From: JBALVT01 sp045110675
Lineage (GTDB): Bacteria > Pseudomonadota > Gammaproteobacteria > Pseudomonadales > Halieaceae
Length of the DNA stretch: 64,000 bases
Direction of reading: 5' to 3'
NCBI GenBank assembly: GCA_045110675.1
Contig: JBGCGJ010000039.1
Span: 9,294 to 73,293, forward strand
Shown here: positions 35,869 to 45,558 of the stretch, piece by piece
How the letters are laid out: each line of letters starts with the position of its first letter
How positions within the stretch are numbered: position 1 is the stretch's first letter
Notes under the pieces: model-generated
What the model was told of the DNA's origin: nothing
Database searches by the model: none
Seen by the model: the letters and a program-made list of their open reading frames with translations, nothing else
Program-made: the position numbers and the translations under genes

Positions 35869-37593
35869 ATGATCGAGCAGTTAATTATCTCAGGCCTGTT
35901 TATGTGGTTGGTCGGCAGCCTCATTTTTACGGACTGGCCCGCGTCCTGGCTCTTCACCTGTGCCATGTTGGTAGCCTACTTTCTGGGGCTGGTGGATACC
36001 CCGGAGGTTTTGAGTAAGGCTACCAACTCAGGATTGATTACTTTGATACTGCTGTTGTTGGTGTCGATAGGCCTGGAAAAACTCTCCTGGCTCAACAGAT
36101 TGTCTGGCAAGTTGATTACCTCTAGTTATCACGTGAGTGTGCTCAGATTGGGTTTTGTTACTGCGTTTTTCTCGGCGTTCGTCAACAATACAGCGGTTGT
36201 CGCCACACTAGCTCACACGGTTCGTAGCAATCGCCATCACCCAGCGTCAAAGTTGCTAATTCCATTGTCTTACGCGGCGATTCTGGGTGGTACGATGACC
36301 CTGATTGGCACGTCCACCAATTTGATCGTCAGCAGCTTTCTTGAGGATACAACGGGAAAAGGTTTGGCTTTCTTCGATTTTCTCATTATTGGTGGCAGTG
36401 CCACCCTGTTCGGAATGATTGTCATTCTGTTGAGTTCTTTTCTCCTGCCATCCGGGAGCGCCGAGAAGGTCGATATCAACGAATACCTTATCGAGACCAA
36501 AATACAGCCCGATTCAGAACTGATCGGCAAGAGTATCGCCGAGAATAAGCTGCGCGAGCTCGAAGATCTTTTCCTGGTGGAGGTTGTTCGAGGGCCTCAT
36601 GTGATTTCACCGGTGTCTCCCAGCGAGTACATCGAGGCGGGTGACAAGTTAATTTTTTCCGGGGATATCAAGCAGCTTAAGTCGCTCGATGCATTTCACG
36701 GTATGCAGTTGTTTGCGGTTGAAGAGGGTTTGCTTCGTGAAAACATGACCGAAGTCATCGTCATGCCCAATGCCTCAATCGAGGGAAAGACTCTGAAGGA
36801 CAGCGGTTTCCGCTCGTTGTTTGATGCCGCTGTAGTCGGCATGCGCCGAGGTGGAAAGCGGCTTTCCGGGAAGCTAGGCAATATTACTTTGCAAGCTGGC
36901 GACAGCATGATGTTGGCGGTTGGTCCGGATTTTAATAACCGAAAAAATCTCGACAAGAACTTTGCGGTTATTGACGACTCGGTAGCTGCAGCGAATACGT
37001 CGCCTTTGCAGAATTACTTCGTCACGCTCACGCTGTTGGCGGTGGTGGCATTGGCCGCTCTCGAAATTGTTCCGCTGATTAAGGGCCTGGCTTTTTTACT
37101 GGCGTTTATGCTGATCTTTGGTTTGATTAGAGGTTCAGAGTTGAGGCGCCGTTTTCCCTTTGAGCTGTGGTTGATTATCGCCTCAGCGCTAACCCTTGCC
37201 CAGGCTCTCACCAATACTGGCTTGGTGGCAGTGCTGGCGGAGATGTTCCATAACAATCTTATAGCCTGGGGTCCCTATGCGGCGCTGATCGGTGTTTATC
37301 TGGTAACTCTGATAATGACGGAAGTGATGACCAATAATGCCGCCGCCGCTCTGTGTTTTCCCATTGCTTACGGACTCGCCGAAAGCTACGGCATCAGCAT
37401 CATGCCCTTTGTGATGGCGGTGGCCTATGGTGCCAGTGCGAGTTTCCTCACGCCCTATGGCTATACCACCAACCTGATGGTGCAAAACCTGGGTGGCTAT
37501 ACCTTGCGAGATTATTTTCGTGCGGGCCTGCCTCTTTCCATAGGCTATTCCGCGCTGGTTTTGTTTATGATCCCCCGGGTTTTCCCTTTTTGA
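35869..37593 (+). CDS. SLC13/DASS-family transporter with TrkA-C domains
   Basis: 574 aa. About 11 membrane helices are split by a cytoplasmic insert (about 205-370) holding two TrkA_C/RCK_C domains (for example LIGKSIAENKLRELEDLF and VIVMPNASIEGKTL). FVNNTAVVATLA and GGTMTLIGTSTNLIV near 105-165, and TEVMTNNAAAALCFPIAYG near the end, are the two SNT-type motifs of the DASS family. Transports dicarboxylates, sulfate or similar anions coupled to Na+; substrate not predictable. Single gene, convergent with the following SDR. Confidence 0.92.
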   Translation: MIEQLIISGLFMWLVGSLIFTDWPASWLFTCAMLVAYFLGLVDTPEVLSKATNSGLITLILLLLVSIGLEKLSWLNRLSGKLITSSYHVSVLRLGFVTAFFSAFVNNTAVVATLAHTVRSNRHHPASKLLIPLSYAAILGGTMTLIGTSTNLIVSSFLEDTTGKGLAFFDFLIIGGSATLFGMIVILLSSFLLPSGSAEKVDINEYLIETKIQPDSELIGKSIAENKLRELEDLFLVEVVRGPHVISPVSPSEYIEAGDKLIFSGDIKQLKSLDAFHGMQLFAVEEGLLRENMTEVIVMPNASIEGKTLKDSGFRSLFDAAVVGMRRGGKRLSGKLGNITLQAGDSMMLAVGPDFNNRKNLDKNFAVIDDSVAAANTSPLQNYFVTLTLLAVVALAALEIVPLIKGLAFLLAFMLIFGLIRGSELRRRFPFELWLIIASALTLAQALTNTGLVAVLAEMFHNNLIAWGPYAALIGVYLVTLIMTEVMTNNAAAALCFPIAYGLAESYGISIMPFVMAVAYGASASFLTPYGYTTNLMVQNLGGYTLRDYFRAGLPLSIGYSALVLFMIPRVFPF

Positions 37594-37650
37594 ACTATAC
37601 CTTTGGCCTCTTATAGACAGCAGCATTTACGGAATGTTTGTATCTTGCTA

Positions 37651-38403
37651 CTAGTTCATACCGGTCGTAAATCCACCATCCACAGGAAGTGTCTGGCCGG
37701 TAATCCAGCTGGCGGCGGGGGAGGTCAGGAACAACACTGCCGCGGCAATATCATCGGGCGTTCCCGGTCGCTTTAAGCCCTGTCGCTGCAGCGTCGCGTC
37801 GACCATCTCCTGCATGTTATCCAGCATACCCGCCGTTAGATTGGTGCGGGTGAGGCCGGCCGCTACGGCGTTGGCTCTTATGCCTAGTTTCCCCCAACTC
37901 ATGCCAAGGGTTTTCACCATTTGCACCAACCCGGCTTTTGCCGGGCCGTAGCCGGGCGTCCACTCGAAACCAAAATAGGAGGTCATTGATGCGATCCCGA
38001 TGATACTGGCACCGCCGGGAAACTCGCTGGCGCTTAATAAATCCTTGCAGGCACTACTGAGGTGAAAGGCGCTGGCGAGATTTACGTTCAAAGATTGATC
38101 AAAGGCATCGGCTTCCCATTCATTGCCCTGGGCTCCGCCGGCATTGTTGACAAGAATATCCAGTTTTTCCAGCGAAGCAGCCAGCGCGAATAAGGCATCC
38201 CTGTCGGCAACGTCCAGGGAGCGATAACTCAGTCCTTCCAGGTCGGCACCGTATTCTCCGGCGGAACGCTTGCGTCCGGTAATGATCACTTGTGCGCCAG
38301 CCTCCTGAAACGCCCGGGCACAGGCCAAGCCAATTCCACTGGTACCGCCTGTCACTAGAACAGATGCATGGGTGTAGTCGAATGTCACGCTGGGGAATGC
38401 CAT
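37651..38403 (-). CDS. Short-chain dehydrogenase/reductase
   Basis: 250 aa. TGGTSGIGLACA cofactor loop, NNAGGAQG, catalytic Ser in IIGIASMTS and the YGPAK pair, then PVDGGFTTG at the end. It is divergent from the MBL-fold gene at 38555, and the 26-bp palindrome at 38454-38479 lies between them, so both may answer to one regulator. Likely a step in the same catabolic island. Substrate unknown. Confidence 0.93.
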   Translation of the reverse strand: MAFPSVTFDYTHASVLVTGGTSGIGLACARAFQEAGAQVIITGRKRSAGEYGADLEGLSYRSLDVADRDALFALAASLEKLDILVNNAGGAQGNEWEADAFDQSLNVNLASAFHLSSACKDLLSASEFPGGASIIGIASMTSYFGFEWTPGYGPAKAGLVQMVKTLGMSWGKLGIRANAVAAGLTRTNLTAGMLDNMQEMVDATLQRQGLKRPGTPDDIAAAVLFLTSPAASWITGQTLPVDGGFTTGMN

Positions 38404-38453
38404 AGGAGCTCCTCGATAGTGTTGGGTCGGTCATGTCTTAAAAATAACATTGC

Positions 38454-38479
38454 AAATATAATACGATAGTATTATATTT
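38454..38479. promoter_or_regulatory. Perfect palindromic operator between divergent SDR and MBL genes
   Basis: AAATATAATAC at 38454-38464 and its exact complement at 38469-38479, separated by GATA. Eleven-base arms with no mismatch, in the middle of a 151-bp divergent region, are typical of TetR-type dimer sites (ATAC-N4-GTAT core). The bound regulator is not known; neither TetR gene in this window is adjacent. Confidence 0.65.
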
Positions 38480-38554
38480 TGCGCAATACGGATTAATCAT
38501 CAGCGCATCAATATTGCGCCAATGTCACTCAAACACAATCACTGGAAGAGCTCT

Positions 38555-39808
38555 ATGAGAGATCCCATCTACAAATCCAGACCCGTCGAACCTAATGCGG
38601 CGAAGTTTGGTGGCGAGCGAATTAATGACTTCGTTGTGATGTCCGAGGGATTTTCGAATTGCTACCTGATAGTAACAGCCGCTGGGAATATCCAACTCAA
38701 TTCGGGTATGGCCCTGGAAGCGCCGGTTCATCGCGCTAATTTCGAGCAGTTTTCCAAAGCGCCGCTCACTCATTTGATACTCACTCAGGGACATGTAGAT
38801 CATGTCGGTGGGGTGCAGTACTTTCGAGATCAAAACAGCGGTTTGCAGGTGATAGCCACCGCTGGGAATTCAGAACACCAGACCTACGACAAACGCCTGC
38901 AAGCGTTTAGGGGAGGGCGTTCAGCCTTTGCATTCACCGATAAGTTCACTGCAGCTATTGAGTATTACCAGCGACACGGTTATCAGGAATATCCTGAACA
39001 GGACGTGCCCGTCCCCGATGTTCTCTTCGAAGGGACTCACAAAATTGAGATAGGCGGCCTGCAGCTGGAGCTCATCGCAGTGCCCGGAGCCGAGACTAAT
39101 GACTCGCTAATCGTCTGGCTGCCCCAGCACAAAATTTGTTTCACCGGCAATCTGTTCGGTTGTCCCTTTGGCCACGTTCCTAACCTGGTTACCATCCGGG
39201 GTGATCGGTATCGGGATGCGCTCACAGTTGCCACTGCAGTGGAAACCGTCATGGAATTGGGTGCGGAAACCATAATCTACGGTCACCATTCGCCCATTCA
39301 TGGCAGAGAATTGATCGAGACGGAATTGCACGCATTGCACGACGCCATCCTCTATGTACACGACGAGACCGTCGCAGGCATGAACGCCGGAAAAGACGTA
39401 CACACCTTGATGCAGGAAATTGAGCTGCCTCCAGAAATGGAAGTTGGGCAGGGCTATGGAAAAGTGTCCTGGAGTATCCGGGCGATTTGGGAACATTACG
39501 CCGGATGGTTTCATCACCAATCAACGACCGAGCTTTACAGCGTGCCACAGACATCAGTGCATGCAGACTTGATCGAACTTGCCGGTGGTGCCGATGCATT
39601 AGTGGAGCGCGCCCAGGACAAGTGCAGTGCTGGGCAATCCGAGCAAGCGCTTCATCTACTCGATATTGTGTTGTCGGTTGAACCTGATCATTCTGGGGCG
39701 GTTTCCCAGGCCCTGGAAGTTCATCGTACGCTCGCCGGACAAAGTGAAAACTTTTGGTTGAGTTCGTGGTTGAATCACCAACAAGCGCTACTGCAAGCGA
39801 GATTGTAA
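38555..39808 (+). CDS. Metallo-beta-lactamase-fold protein with altered metal site
   Basis: 417 aa from ATG 38555, which has GGAAGAG four bases upstream; an ATG at 38522 lacks one. The MBL core carries LTQGHVDHVGG at 77-86: the usual HxHxDH is QxHxDH, so the first zinc His is Gln78. The later ligand strand reads FTGNLFG where many members have TGD, and the last His is in IYGHHSPIHG. The C-terminal region is like the alkylsulfatase dimerisation segment. First gene of a rightward group (MaoC, thiolase, SDR). Role uncertain: thioesterase, sulfatase and lactonase are all possible. Confidence 0.85.
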   Translation: MRDPIYKSRPVEPNAAKFGGERINDFVVMSEGFSNCYLIVTAAGNIQLNSGMALEAPVHRANFEQFSKAPLTHLILTQGHVDHVGGVQYFRDQNSGLQVIATAGNSEHQTYDKRLQAFRGGRSAFAFTDKFTAAIEYYQRHGYQEYPEQDVPVPDVLFEGTHKIEIGGLQLELIAVPGAETNDSLIVWLPQHKICFTGNLFGCPFGHVPNLVTIRGDRYRDALTVATAVETVMELGAETIIYGHHSPIHGRELIETELHALHDAILYVHDETVAGMNAGKDVHTLMQEIELPPEMEVGQGYGKVSWSIRAIWEHYAGWFHHQSTTELYSVPQTSVHADLIELAGGADALVERAQDKCSAGQSEQALHLLDIVLSVEPDHSGAVSQALEVHRTLAGQSENFWLSSWLNHQQALLQARL

Positions 39809-39940
39809 AACTCCTTGCCCTGAACAAAAGCCGGTTTTACTAATCTTCTAAACCGGTACCGTCATTTCTGCCTGCACAGGTGCAAGGCTCAGTGTTGGCC
39901 GTTACTATTCGCGCTTCTTCACCAGACACGAGAAAAATCG

Positions 39941-40411
39941 ATGACTGAAATTCACTACAAGGACGAAGCCGCTTTGCAAGGTATTGTTAGCGAGGAGTTC
40001 TCTCCCTGGAGCGATACTGTCCTGGTGACCCAGGAAATGATCAACCAGTTCGCACAGCTCAGCGGTGACGACATGTGGTTGCACGTAGATGTGGAACGAT
40101 GTGCCAAAGAAAGCCCTTATGGTTGCACAATCGCCCATGGTTTTCTTATCTTGTCCTTGATATCAAGAATGAAAGGCGGCTCGAGTGCGGTGGGTAGTAT
40201 TTCCGGCTTTGGTCATATGCTCAATTACGGCTCGGATAAACTTCGCTTCCTGGGAGCGGTGACGGTGGACAGTGAGGTTTATCAGCGCAGTCGAATCAAA
40301 TCGGTCGACGTGTCTGAAAAGAAAACCAAAGTGGTCATGGAAACCCACGTCCATGTTGTCGACTCGGATTCACCGGCGTTAGTGTACGAGTTGATGTTTG
40401 TATACCTTTAG
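39941..40411 (+). CDS. MaoC-family (R)-hydratase
   Basis: 156 aa hot-dog fold. Hydratase-2 motif LSGDDMWLHVD with catalytic Asp43 and His48 spaced as in (R)-specific enoyl-CoA hydratases, followed by TIAHGFLILSL. Adds water to trans-2-enoyl-CoA or related thioesters. It lies between an MBL-fold gene and a thiolase on the same strand, consistent with a beta-oxidation-like pathway. A weak AAAAGC/GCTTTT hairpin (40483-40501) follows it. Confidence 0.92.
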   Translation: MTEIHYKDEAALQGIVSEEFSPWSDTVLVTQEMINQFAQLSGDDMWLHVDVERCAKESPYGCTIAHGFLILSLISRMKGGSSAVGSISGFGHMLNYGSDKLRFLGAVTVDSEVYQRSRIKSVDVSEKKTKVVMETHVHVVDSDSPALVYELMFVYL

Positions 40412-40643
40412 AATCAGCTTAACAATTTCAGTCAGAAAGGCTGTCAATTTACGTCAGAAAAACCGATAAAACCGCTTGGTTTAAAAGCTCATGAGGCTTT
40501 TCGGACATTTGTTGGCATGGATTTTTGACTAGTGCTAACATCCCGGCTCGTTGTAGCACACGCGATGCGATCTGTTGCGGTTCGCTAATCCGACGTTGCA
40601 GATTTAACAACACATTTCTAACCCAATTCGTAAAGGAGCGATC

Positions 40644-41819
40644 ATGCCCGAAGCAGTTATCGTTGAAGCCGTCCGCACTCCCATCTCGCGCGGTAAGCAA
40701 ATTGTCGGAGAGCTCAGCGGCGTTCACGCAGCCGAACTTCTGGCCATGTCCTACAAGGGCCTGATCGAAAAAACAGGCCTGGACTATGAGGACATCGAGC
40801 AAATCGTCAGCGGCTGTGTGACGCAGGCGGGCGAGCAAGCGGGCAATGTCGCTCGCAACGCATGGCTTTCCATGGGCAAAAATTACTCAACCGGCGCGGC
40901 CAGCCTCGATACACAGTGTGGTTCAGCCCAGGCGGCGAATCATATGATTTCGGGATTGATAGGTTCCGGGCAAATCAACATCGGTATCGCCGGAGGGGTT
41001 GAGGCAATGAGTCGCGTGGGCCTCGGCGCAAATGTTTATAACGGTCCAGGGTTTTTTCAGACTCCTGACTGGCCATGGGATACGGCGCCGGATCAATTTT
41101 CCATGGTTGAGCGCATCGTGAAAAATCGTGGATTGAGTCGACAGGATGTCGATGAGTTTGCTTTTGAATCTCAACGCCGCGCCAAGGTAGCTTGGGATGA
41201 GGGGCGTTTTGATCGAGAGATCATTCAAGTCGAAGCGCCGATTCTCGGTGAGGATGGGCAGCCCACCGGACAAGTGCGCACTGTGAGCAAAGACCAGGGC
41301 TTGCGTGACACTACCATGGACGCCCTTGCATCTCTTAACCCCGTCATTGAAGGCGGCATCCACACACCTGGAAATGCGTCGCAAATTTCGGATGGCTCTG
41401 CTGCGGTATTGTGGATGAGCGCCGACGAAGCCAAGGCACGCGGCTTGAAGCCCAGAGCGAGAATCATAACCGGTGTGATGACCGGTTCTGATCCCTACTA
41501 TTTGCTGGACGGTCCCGTCGACGCAACTAATTTGCTGTTCAAAAAATCGGGTATGAACCTGGGCGATATTGACCTCGTGGAAGTCAACGAAGCATTCGCT
41601 GCCGTTGTGTTGTCCTGGCAGCGCGTATTCGACGCAGACATGAGTAAAGTCAACGTCAATGGTGGCGCCATTGCTTTAGGCCACCCGGTGGGTTCAACCG
41701 GTGCGCGTCTTATCACTACGGCACTGCATGAACTGGAGCGCCAGGACAAAACCACAGCGTTAATCACCATGTGCTGTGGGGCCGCAATTGGCACCGGTAC
41801 CATCATCGAAAGAATCTAA
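40644..41819 (+). CDS. Acetyl-CoA acyltransferase (thiolase)
   Basis: 391 aa. All three thiolase active-site elements are present: Cys92 in LDTQCGSAQAAN, His in GHPVGSTGAR and the second Cys in TMCCGAAIGTGTI. The protein has the NEAFA motif (VEVNEAFAAVVL) of degradative thiolases. The ATG has GGAG about 7 nt upstream. Probably cleaves a 3-ketoacyl-CoA in the catabolic island. Runs 29 nt before an SDR on the same strand. Confidence 0.96.
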   Translation: MPEAVIVEAVRTPISRGKQIVGELSGVHAAELLAMSYKGLIEKTGLDYEDIEQIVSGCVTQAGEQAGNVARNAWLSMGKNYSTGAASLDTQCGSAQAANHMISGLIGSGQINIGIAGGVEAMSRVGLGANVYNGPGFFQTPDWPWDTAPDQFSMVERIVKNRGLSRQDVDEFAFESQRRAKVAWDEGRFDREIIQVEAPILGEDGQPTGQVRTVSKDQGLRDTTMDALASLNPVIEGGIHTPGNASQISDGSAAVLWMSADEAKARGLKPRARIITGVMTGSDPYYLLDGPVDATNLLFKKSGMNLGDIDLVEVNEAFAAVVLSWQRVFDADMSKVNVNGGAIALGHPVGSTGARLITTALHELERQDKTTALITMCCGAAIGTGTIIERI

Positions 41820-41848
41820 ATGTTAAAAAGAACGATAGGAGTAGGGGA

Positions 41849-42757
41849 ATGAGCGATCTCAGTGGAAAAGTGGCAATTATCACTGGTGCAGGGCGAGGCT
41901 TGGGGCGAGAGGAGGCCATACAGTTAGCAGGTCAGGGAGCGAGCGTTGTCATTAGCGACATCGATCTCCCCGATGCTGAAAAAGCCGCGAATGAAACTGT
42001 CGAAGAAATCAAAGCGGCCGGTGGAGAAGCGATCGCTGTGTTTGGCGATTGCGCCGATACGGCCGATTCCGAACGCCTGTTTCAAACAGCCCTGGATACT
42101 TATGGCGACGTTAATATCATGGTCAATAACGCTGGGTATTGCCGCGATAAAACCGTTTTTGGCATGAGTGACGAAGAATTTGATTCGGTGGTGCGAGTTC
42201 ATTTGCGCGGCCACTTTGTCAACATGCGCAATGCGACCAAATACTGGCGTGAAAAGGCCAAGACCGGGGATACCGTTTACGGCCGTCTGATCAGCACCTC
42301 ATCAGAGGCGATGATCTATGGGTCTGCCGGGCAGCCCAACTACGCCGCGGCGAAGGCGGGCATCACAGCGATGACAATGGGCGCCGCCCAGTTGATGATC
42401 AAATACGGCATCACCTGCAATGTCATTATGCCCCGGGCCAGAACGGCCATGACAAACTCGGGTACGACGGCCGAATTGTTTGCAGCTCCCGACGAGGGGT
42501 TTGACGCCTTTCATCCTGAAAATGTGGCGCCTTTGGTGGGATATCTATCCTCGGCGGAAGCGGGCCACATTTCTGGTGAAGTATTGGTCGTATGGGGCGG
42601 TGAAATCACCGTATTACAGCGGCCTACCCTGGGAGCCAATTTTCACAGCCCCAATGGGGGTAAGTGGGGCCTGGAAGACATGCATACCTCACTGTCTAGC
42701 TACTTCAATGAAGACCATATGCCGGTGTGGGGTGGCTTCTCGGTACCGCCGGGTTAA
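41849..42757 (+). CDS. Short-chain dehydrogenase/reductase (3-hydroxyacyl-CoA dehydrogenase-like)
   Basis: 302 aa from ATG 41849, with AGGAG seven bases upstream; the open frame from 41771 overlaps the thiolase and lacks a site. TGAGRGLGREEA cofactor loop, VMVNNAG-type strand, STSSEAMI and YAAAK. The 50-residue C-terminal tail (GGKWGLEDMHTSLSSYF) resembles the MFE-2-type and hydroxysteroid dehydrogenase branch of acyl-CoA SDRs. Followed by a strong terminator at 42775-42803, so the MaoC-thiolase-SDR unit ends here. Confidence 0.92.
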   Translation: MSDLSGKVAIITGAGRGLGREEAIQLAGQGASVVISDIDLPDAEKAANETVEEIKAAGGEAIAVFGDCADTADSERLFQTALDTYGDVNIMVNNAGYCRDKTVFGMSDEEFDSVVRVHLRGHFVNMRNATKYWREKAKTGDTVYGRLISTSSEAMIYGSAGQPNYAAAKAGITAMTMGAAQLMIKYGITCNVIMPRARTAMTNSGTTAELFAAPDEGFDAFHPENVAPLVGYLSSAEAGHISGEVLVVWGGEITVLQRPTLGANFHSPNGGKWGLEDMHTSLSSYFNEDHMPVWGGFSVPPG

Positions 42758-42774
42758 GTTGCTGAGAAATAAGT

Positions 42775-42803
42775 AAAAAGGGGCCCCCATGGCCTCTTTT
42801 TTT
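42775..42803 (+). terminator. Intrinsic terminator
   Basis: AAAAAGGGGCC pairs with GGCCTCTTTTT (one G-U wobble, 11 bp) around a CCCAT loop, followed by a T run. Ends the thiolase/SDR unit and separates it from the TonB receptor promoter. Confidence 0.85.
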
Positions 42804-42837
42804 GCGCTGTATTTTGAACTCTTGGGTCAATTGATAT

Positions 42838-42880
42838 GACCTCTTTTGTTCTACGTTGAAAATCGCTCACAGATGATAAT
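42838..42880 (+). promoter_or_regulatory. Shared promoter box, copy 1 (TonB receptor)
   Basis: GACCTCTTTTGTTCTACGTT (42838-42857) is followed by exactly 17 nt and then GATAAT (42875-42880). The 20-mer matches the copy at 51356 at 19 of 20 positions, and the spacing to the -10-like hexamer is identical in all three copies. The hexamer lies 73 nt before the receptor start. The box would cover the -35 region, where an activator sits in class II promoters. Confidence 0.75.
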
Positions 42881-42953
42881 AATAACGTCACTTTAGTCAC
42901 TCATGGTGGGACGTCACACCCACCCCATGAATAATAACCCGGAGACAGGATCA

Positions 42954-45317
42954 ATGAGACACAATCGAGTTAAAGCCATAGCTTTGGCGGTCGCAGCCGC
43001 CACCAGCAGTCAATTCTCCTTCGGACAGCTTGTGTTGGAAGAAGTTGTGGTTACCGCCCAGAAAAGGGCTGAATCTCTCACCGAAGCTCCCTTGACCGTC
43101 AATCTGCTCAGCGGAGACGCGATGCGCGGTGCCGCTGTTTTTGAGGGTGCTGAGCTGGGCAAGCTCACAGCGGGCATTGAAATTCGCTACGAAGGTGACA
43201 GCAACGTCGGCGTGGGGATCCGAGGTATTGGTACCTTTGCGCAGCAGTCTGCGCCACCGCGGGTAGCCACCTATCTGGATAACTATTTCGTAGCGGGTTC
43301 GCAAACTGATTTTGCCTTTGCCGCGCTGTTTGATATGAAGCAGGTTCAGATTCTGCGCGGGCCACAGGGGACTCTTTATGGCCAACCATCGCCCACGGGA
43401 GCGGTGATTATGGAAACGGCTGACCCCAATCTCGAAGAAATTGAAGGCTATGTTCAGGCTTCTTACATTTCAGACCCGGATGGCTACAACATTCAGGGCG
43501 CCGTTTCGGTACCTATTATTGAAGGCCAATTGGCCGCGCGCATAGCAGTTCTTTCCGACGACAGGGACACGGGCACCGAGAATATCATCCGTAACTTTGA
43601 TGAAGCGCGTAACCGTGAGGGCATCCGAGCTAAGTTGCTATGGGAACCCACGGATAACTTTTCGGCGAAGCTGGGTTACACCTGGTTGCGCTCAGAAAAT
43701 TCAGACACGCTGCGCATCGTAGAGGCGGCCGATCCGGCTAGCGATTTTCAATTGTCTGTGTCCGACCGTGAATCGATAGCTGCTTCTCCTGACGAGATCA
43801 TCGACAAGAAGGACTGGCTGGCCACACTGGAGTTAAACTGGGAACTGGAATGGGGTGACATCACCTGGTTCAGCGGTGATTTTGGCAGCGTCAATTTGCG
43901 TAACGATGACCTGGACAATACGGATTATCCGAACCTGGTACTGATTGACACTGTTACCCGATTTGAAAAGAATGTTCAGCATGAACTGCGTATAAGCATG
44001 TCACCCACTGATTGGTGGGATGTGCAATTCGGTGGTTACTACGCTGATTCGTTCGCTGAGACTGACGTGGCGAACTATGCTGATGTCGCCGGCACTGGCA
44101 CCTTCGAAATTCTGCTGGATATACCCACCGGAAGTGAAACAACGGCATTTTTTGCCCATAACGATTTCCACATCAGTGATGCCACGACCTTAACCGTCGG
44201 TGTCAGATACAACATATTTGATGCGGACAACCAAAGTGGCTTGAACAATAATTTCTTGTTTGGCGGCTTTATCGATAATGACAACAACATTTCCGATCCG
44301 ACGTTTGTTATTCCCAATGCATTAGCCTGCGTTATTGATCAAAGTGAGCTGCCGCAAAGCGTGATCAATTCTTTCCCAGAAGGTACCTGTGTTAACCGAC
44401 GGGCCGTGGAAGATAAAGAATGGACCGGTACAGTAAAGCTGTCTCATAGCTTCAGTGATGAGGCCAACGTATACGTCACTCTTGATCACGGTTTCCGCCC
44501 TGGTGCGCCGAACTTCGACGTCAATGGTTCTTTCCAGCCAACTCTGGAAGACCCAACGTCCGGGCTAAACTTCTTTGAGGGTGAAACAGTAAACAGCATT
44601 GAATTCGGCTTGAAAGGGTCAATTTGGGATGGTCGAGGGCAGTACACCAGTGCGGTGTTCTACAGCATCTACGATGACTACCAGATCAGACCGACCTTTG
44701 AAGTGTTCAACGGCGTAAGTGGTGACGTCACCGCTATTTCCAACGCGGATGTGAACGTCGAAGAAGCGACGCAATCGGGTATTGAAGCTGAGCTACGCTA
44801 CTTGGCGACAGAGAATCTCGAGTTATTTGGCTCCTTTACTTACTCCAAGGTTGAGCTAACCAGCGGCACGATTCCCTGTACCGATTCAGCGCAAGCAGCG
44901 GTCGATACCACCAATCGTTTCAACGTGTGTGATGCTGATGGCTTAGCCGGAAGCCCACAGCCTGAAATATTCTTGACGCTGAAAGCGGACTACAAAATGC
45001 CCTTATCCTTCGGCGGTGAGTGGTATCTCAGCGGTTTGTTCAACCATCGTGGAGACATTGAAGCACCGGGTGACATTACCGGTCGATTTGAATCAGACAG
45101 CTACAACACCCTCGATCTCTTCACCGGTGTAAGGCATGAAAACTGGGATCTACAGCTGTTCGTCAAGAATGCCACGGATGAAGAAGGCGTATTGGCTCGT
45201 CGTCCCTCGGATGGAGCGAATTCATCGGCACAGTTTGTCGGCGGAACAGCGCTGTACAACAATTTGACGGTTACTCCGCCGCGCACAGTTGGTGTGACTG
45301 CCAGCTACTACTTCTAG
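42954..45317 (+). CDS. TonB-dependent outer-membrane receptor
   Basis: 787 aa from ATG 42954, with GGAG nine bases upstream (ATGs at 42903 and 42927 are also in frame). Signal peptide ends near FSFGQ, immediately followed by the TonB box-like region VLEEVVVTAQKRAES. Plug domain with IRGIGTFAQQS and QILRGPQGTLYGQPSPTGAV, then a 22-strand barrel ending in ASYYF with the C-terminal Phe. Sphingomonad/Cellvibrionales-type receptors of this kind import hydrophobic or complex ligands. Its promoter carries the shared box, so it belongs to the island's regulon. Ligand unknown, possibly a steroid or terpenoid (inference). Confidence 0.95.
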   Translation: MRHNRVKAIALAVAAATSSQFSFGQLVLEEVVVTAQKRAESLTEAPLTVNLLSGDAMRGAAVFEGAELGKLTAGIEIRYEGDSNVGVGIRGIGTFAQQSAPPRVATYLDNYFVAGSQTDFAFAALFDMKQVQILRGPQGTLYGQPSPTGAVIMETADPNLEEIEGYVQASYISDPDGYNIQGAVSVPIIEGQLAARIAVLSDDRDTGTENIIRNFDEARNREGIRAKLLWEPTDNFSAKLGYTWLRSENSDTLRIVEAADPASDFQLSVSDRESIAASPDEIIDKKDWLATLELNWELEWGDITWFSGDFGSVNLRNDDLDNTDYPNLVLIDTVTRFEKNVQHELRISMSPTDWWDVQFGGYYADSFAETDVANYADVAGTGTFEILLDIPTGSETTAFFAHNDFHISDATTLTVGVRYNIFDADNQSGLNNNFLFGGFIDNDNNISDPTFVIPNALACVIDQSELPQSVINSFPEGTCVNRRAVEDKEWTGTVKLSHSFSDEANVYVTLDHGFRPGAPNFDVNGSFQPTLEDPTSGLNFFEGETVNSIEFGLKGSIWDGRGQYTSAVFYSIYDDYQIRPTFEVFNGVSGDVTAISNADVNVEEATQSGIEAELRYLATENLELFGSFTYSKVELTSGTIPCTDSAQAAVDTTNRFNVCDADGLAGSPQPEIFLTLKADYKMPLSFGGEWYLSGLFNHRGDIEAPGDITGRFESDSYNTLDLFTGVRHENWDLQLFVKNATDEEGVLARRPSDGANSSAQFVGGTALYNNLTVTPPRTVGVTASYYF

Positions 45318-45364
45318 TAACGGCTAGTTCGGCCAGCGTGGGCTGCAACCAACGCTGGCGATAT

Positions 45365-45399
45365 AAAAGGCCCTGGCATTAGTGCTCGGGTCTTTTTTT
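45365..45399 (+). terminator. Intrinsic terminator after the TonB receptor
   Basis: AAAGGCCC pairs with GGGTCTTT (one G-U) around a 14-nt loop, followed by seven Ts. A second hairpin without a T run (GCCAGCGT/ACGCTGGC, 45332-45359) precedes it. Confidence 0.75.
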
Positions 45400-45558
45400 G
45401 TTTAAGAATGGTGAGAATTTCTTGTGGCCAAGAATGTCCCGGTCGCAATCAAGGTGAAAAATCTATAACCAAACTGGCATCACTTAGTACCGGGTAAGGT
45501 AGTATGGTGATTGTGTCGTCAAAGTAGGAATAGATTTCGACGCGTAGAGGAGGTCGGT

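Noticed and set aside
40483..40501. Terminator after the MaoC gene
   Set aside because: Six-base-pair AAAAGC/GCTTTT stem with a 7-nt loop and no G+C core; noted in the gene entry only.
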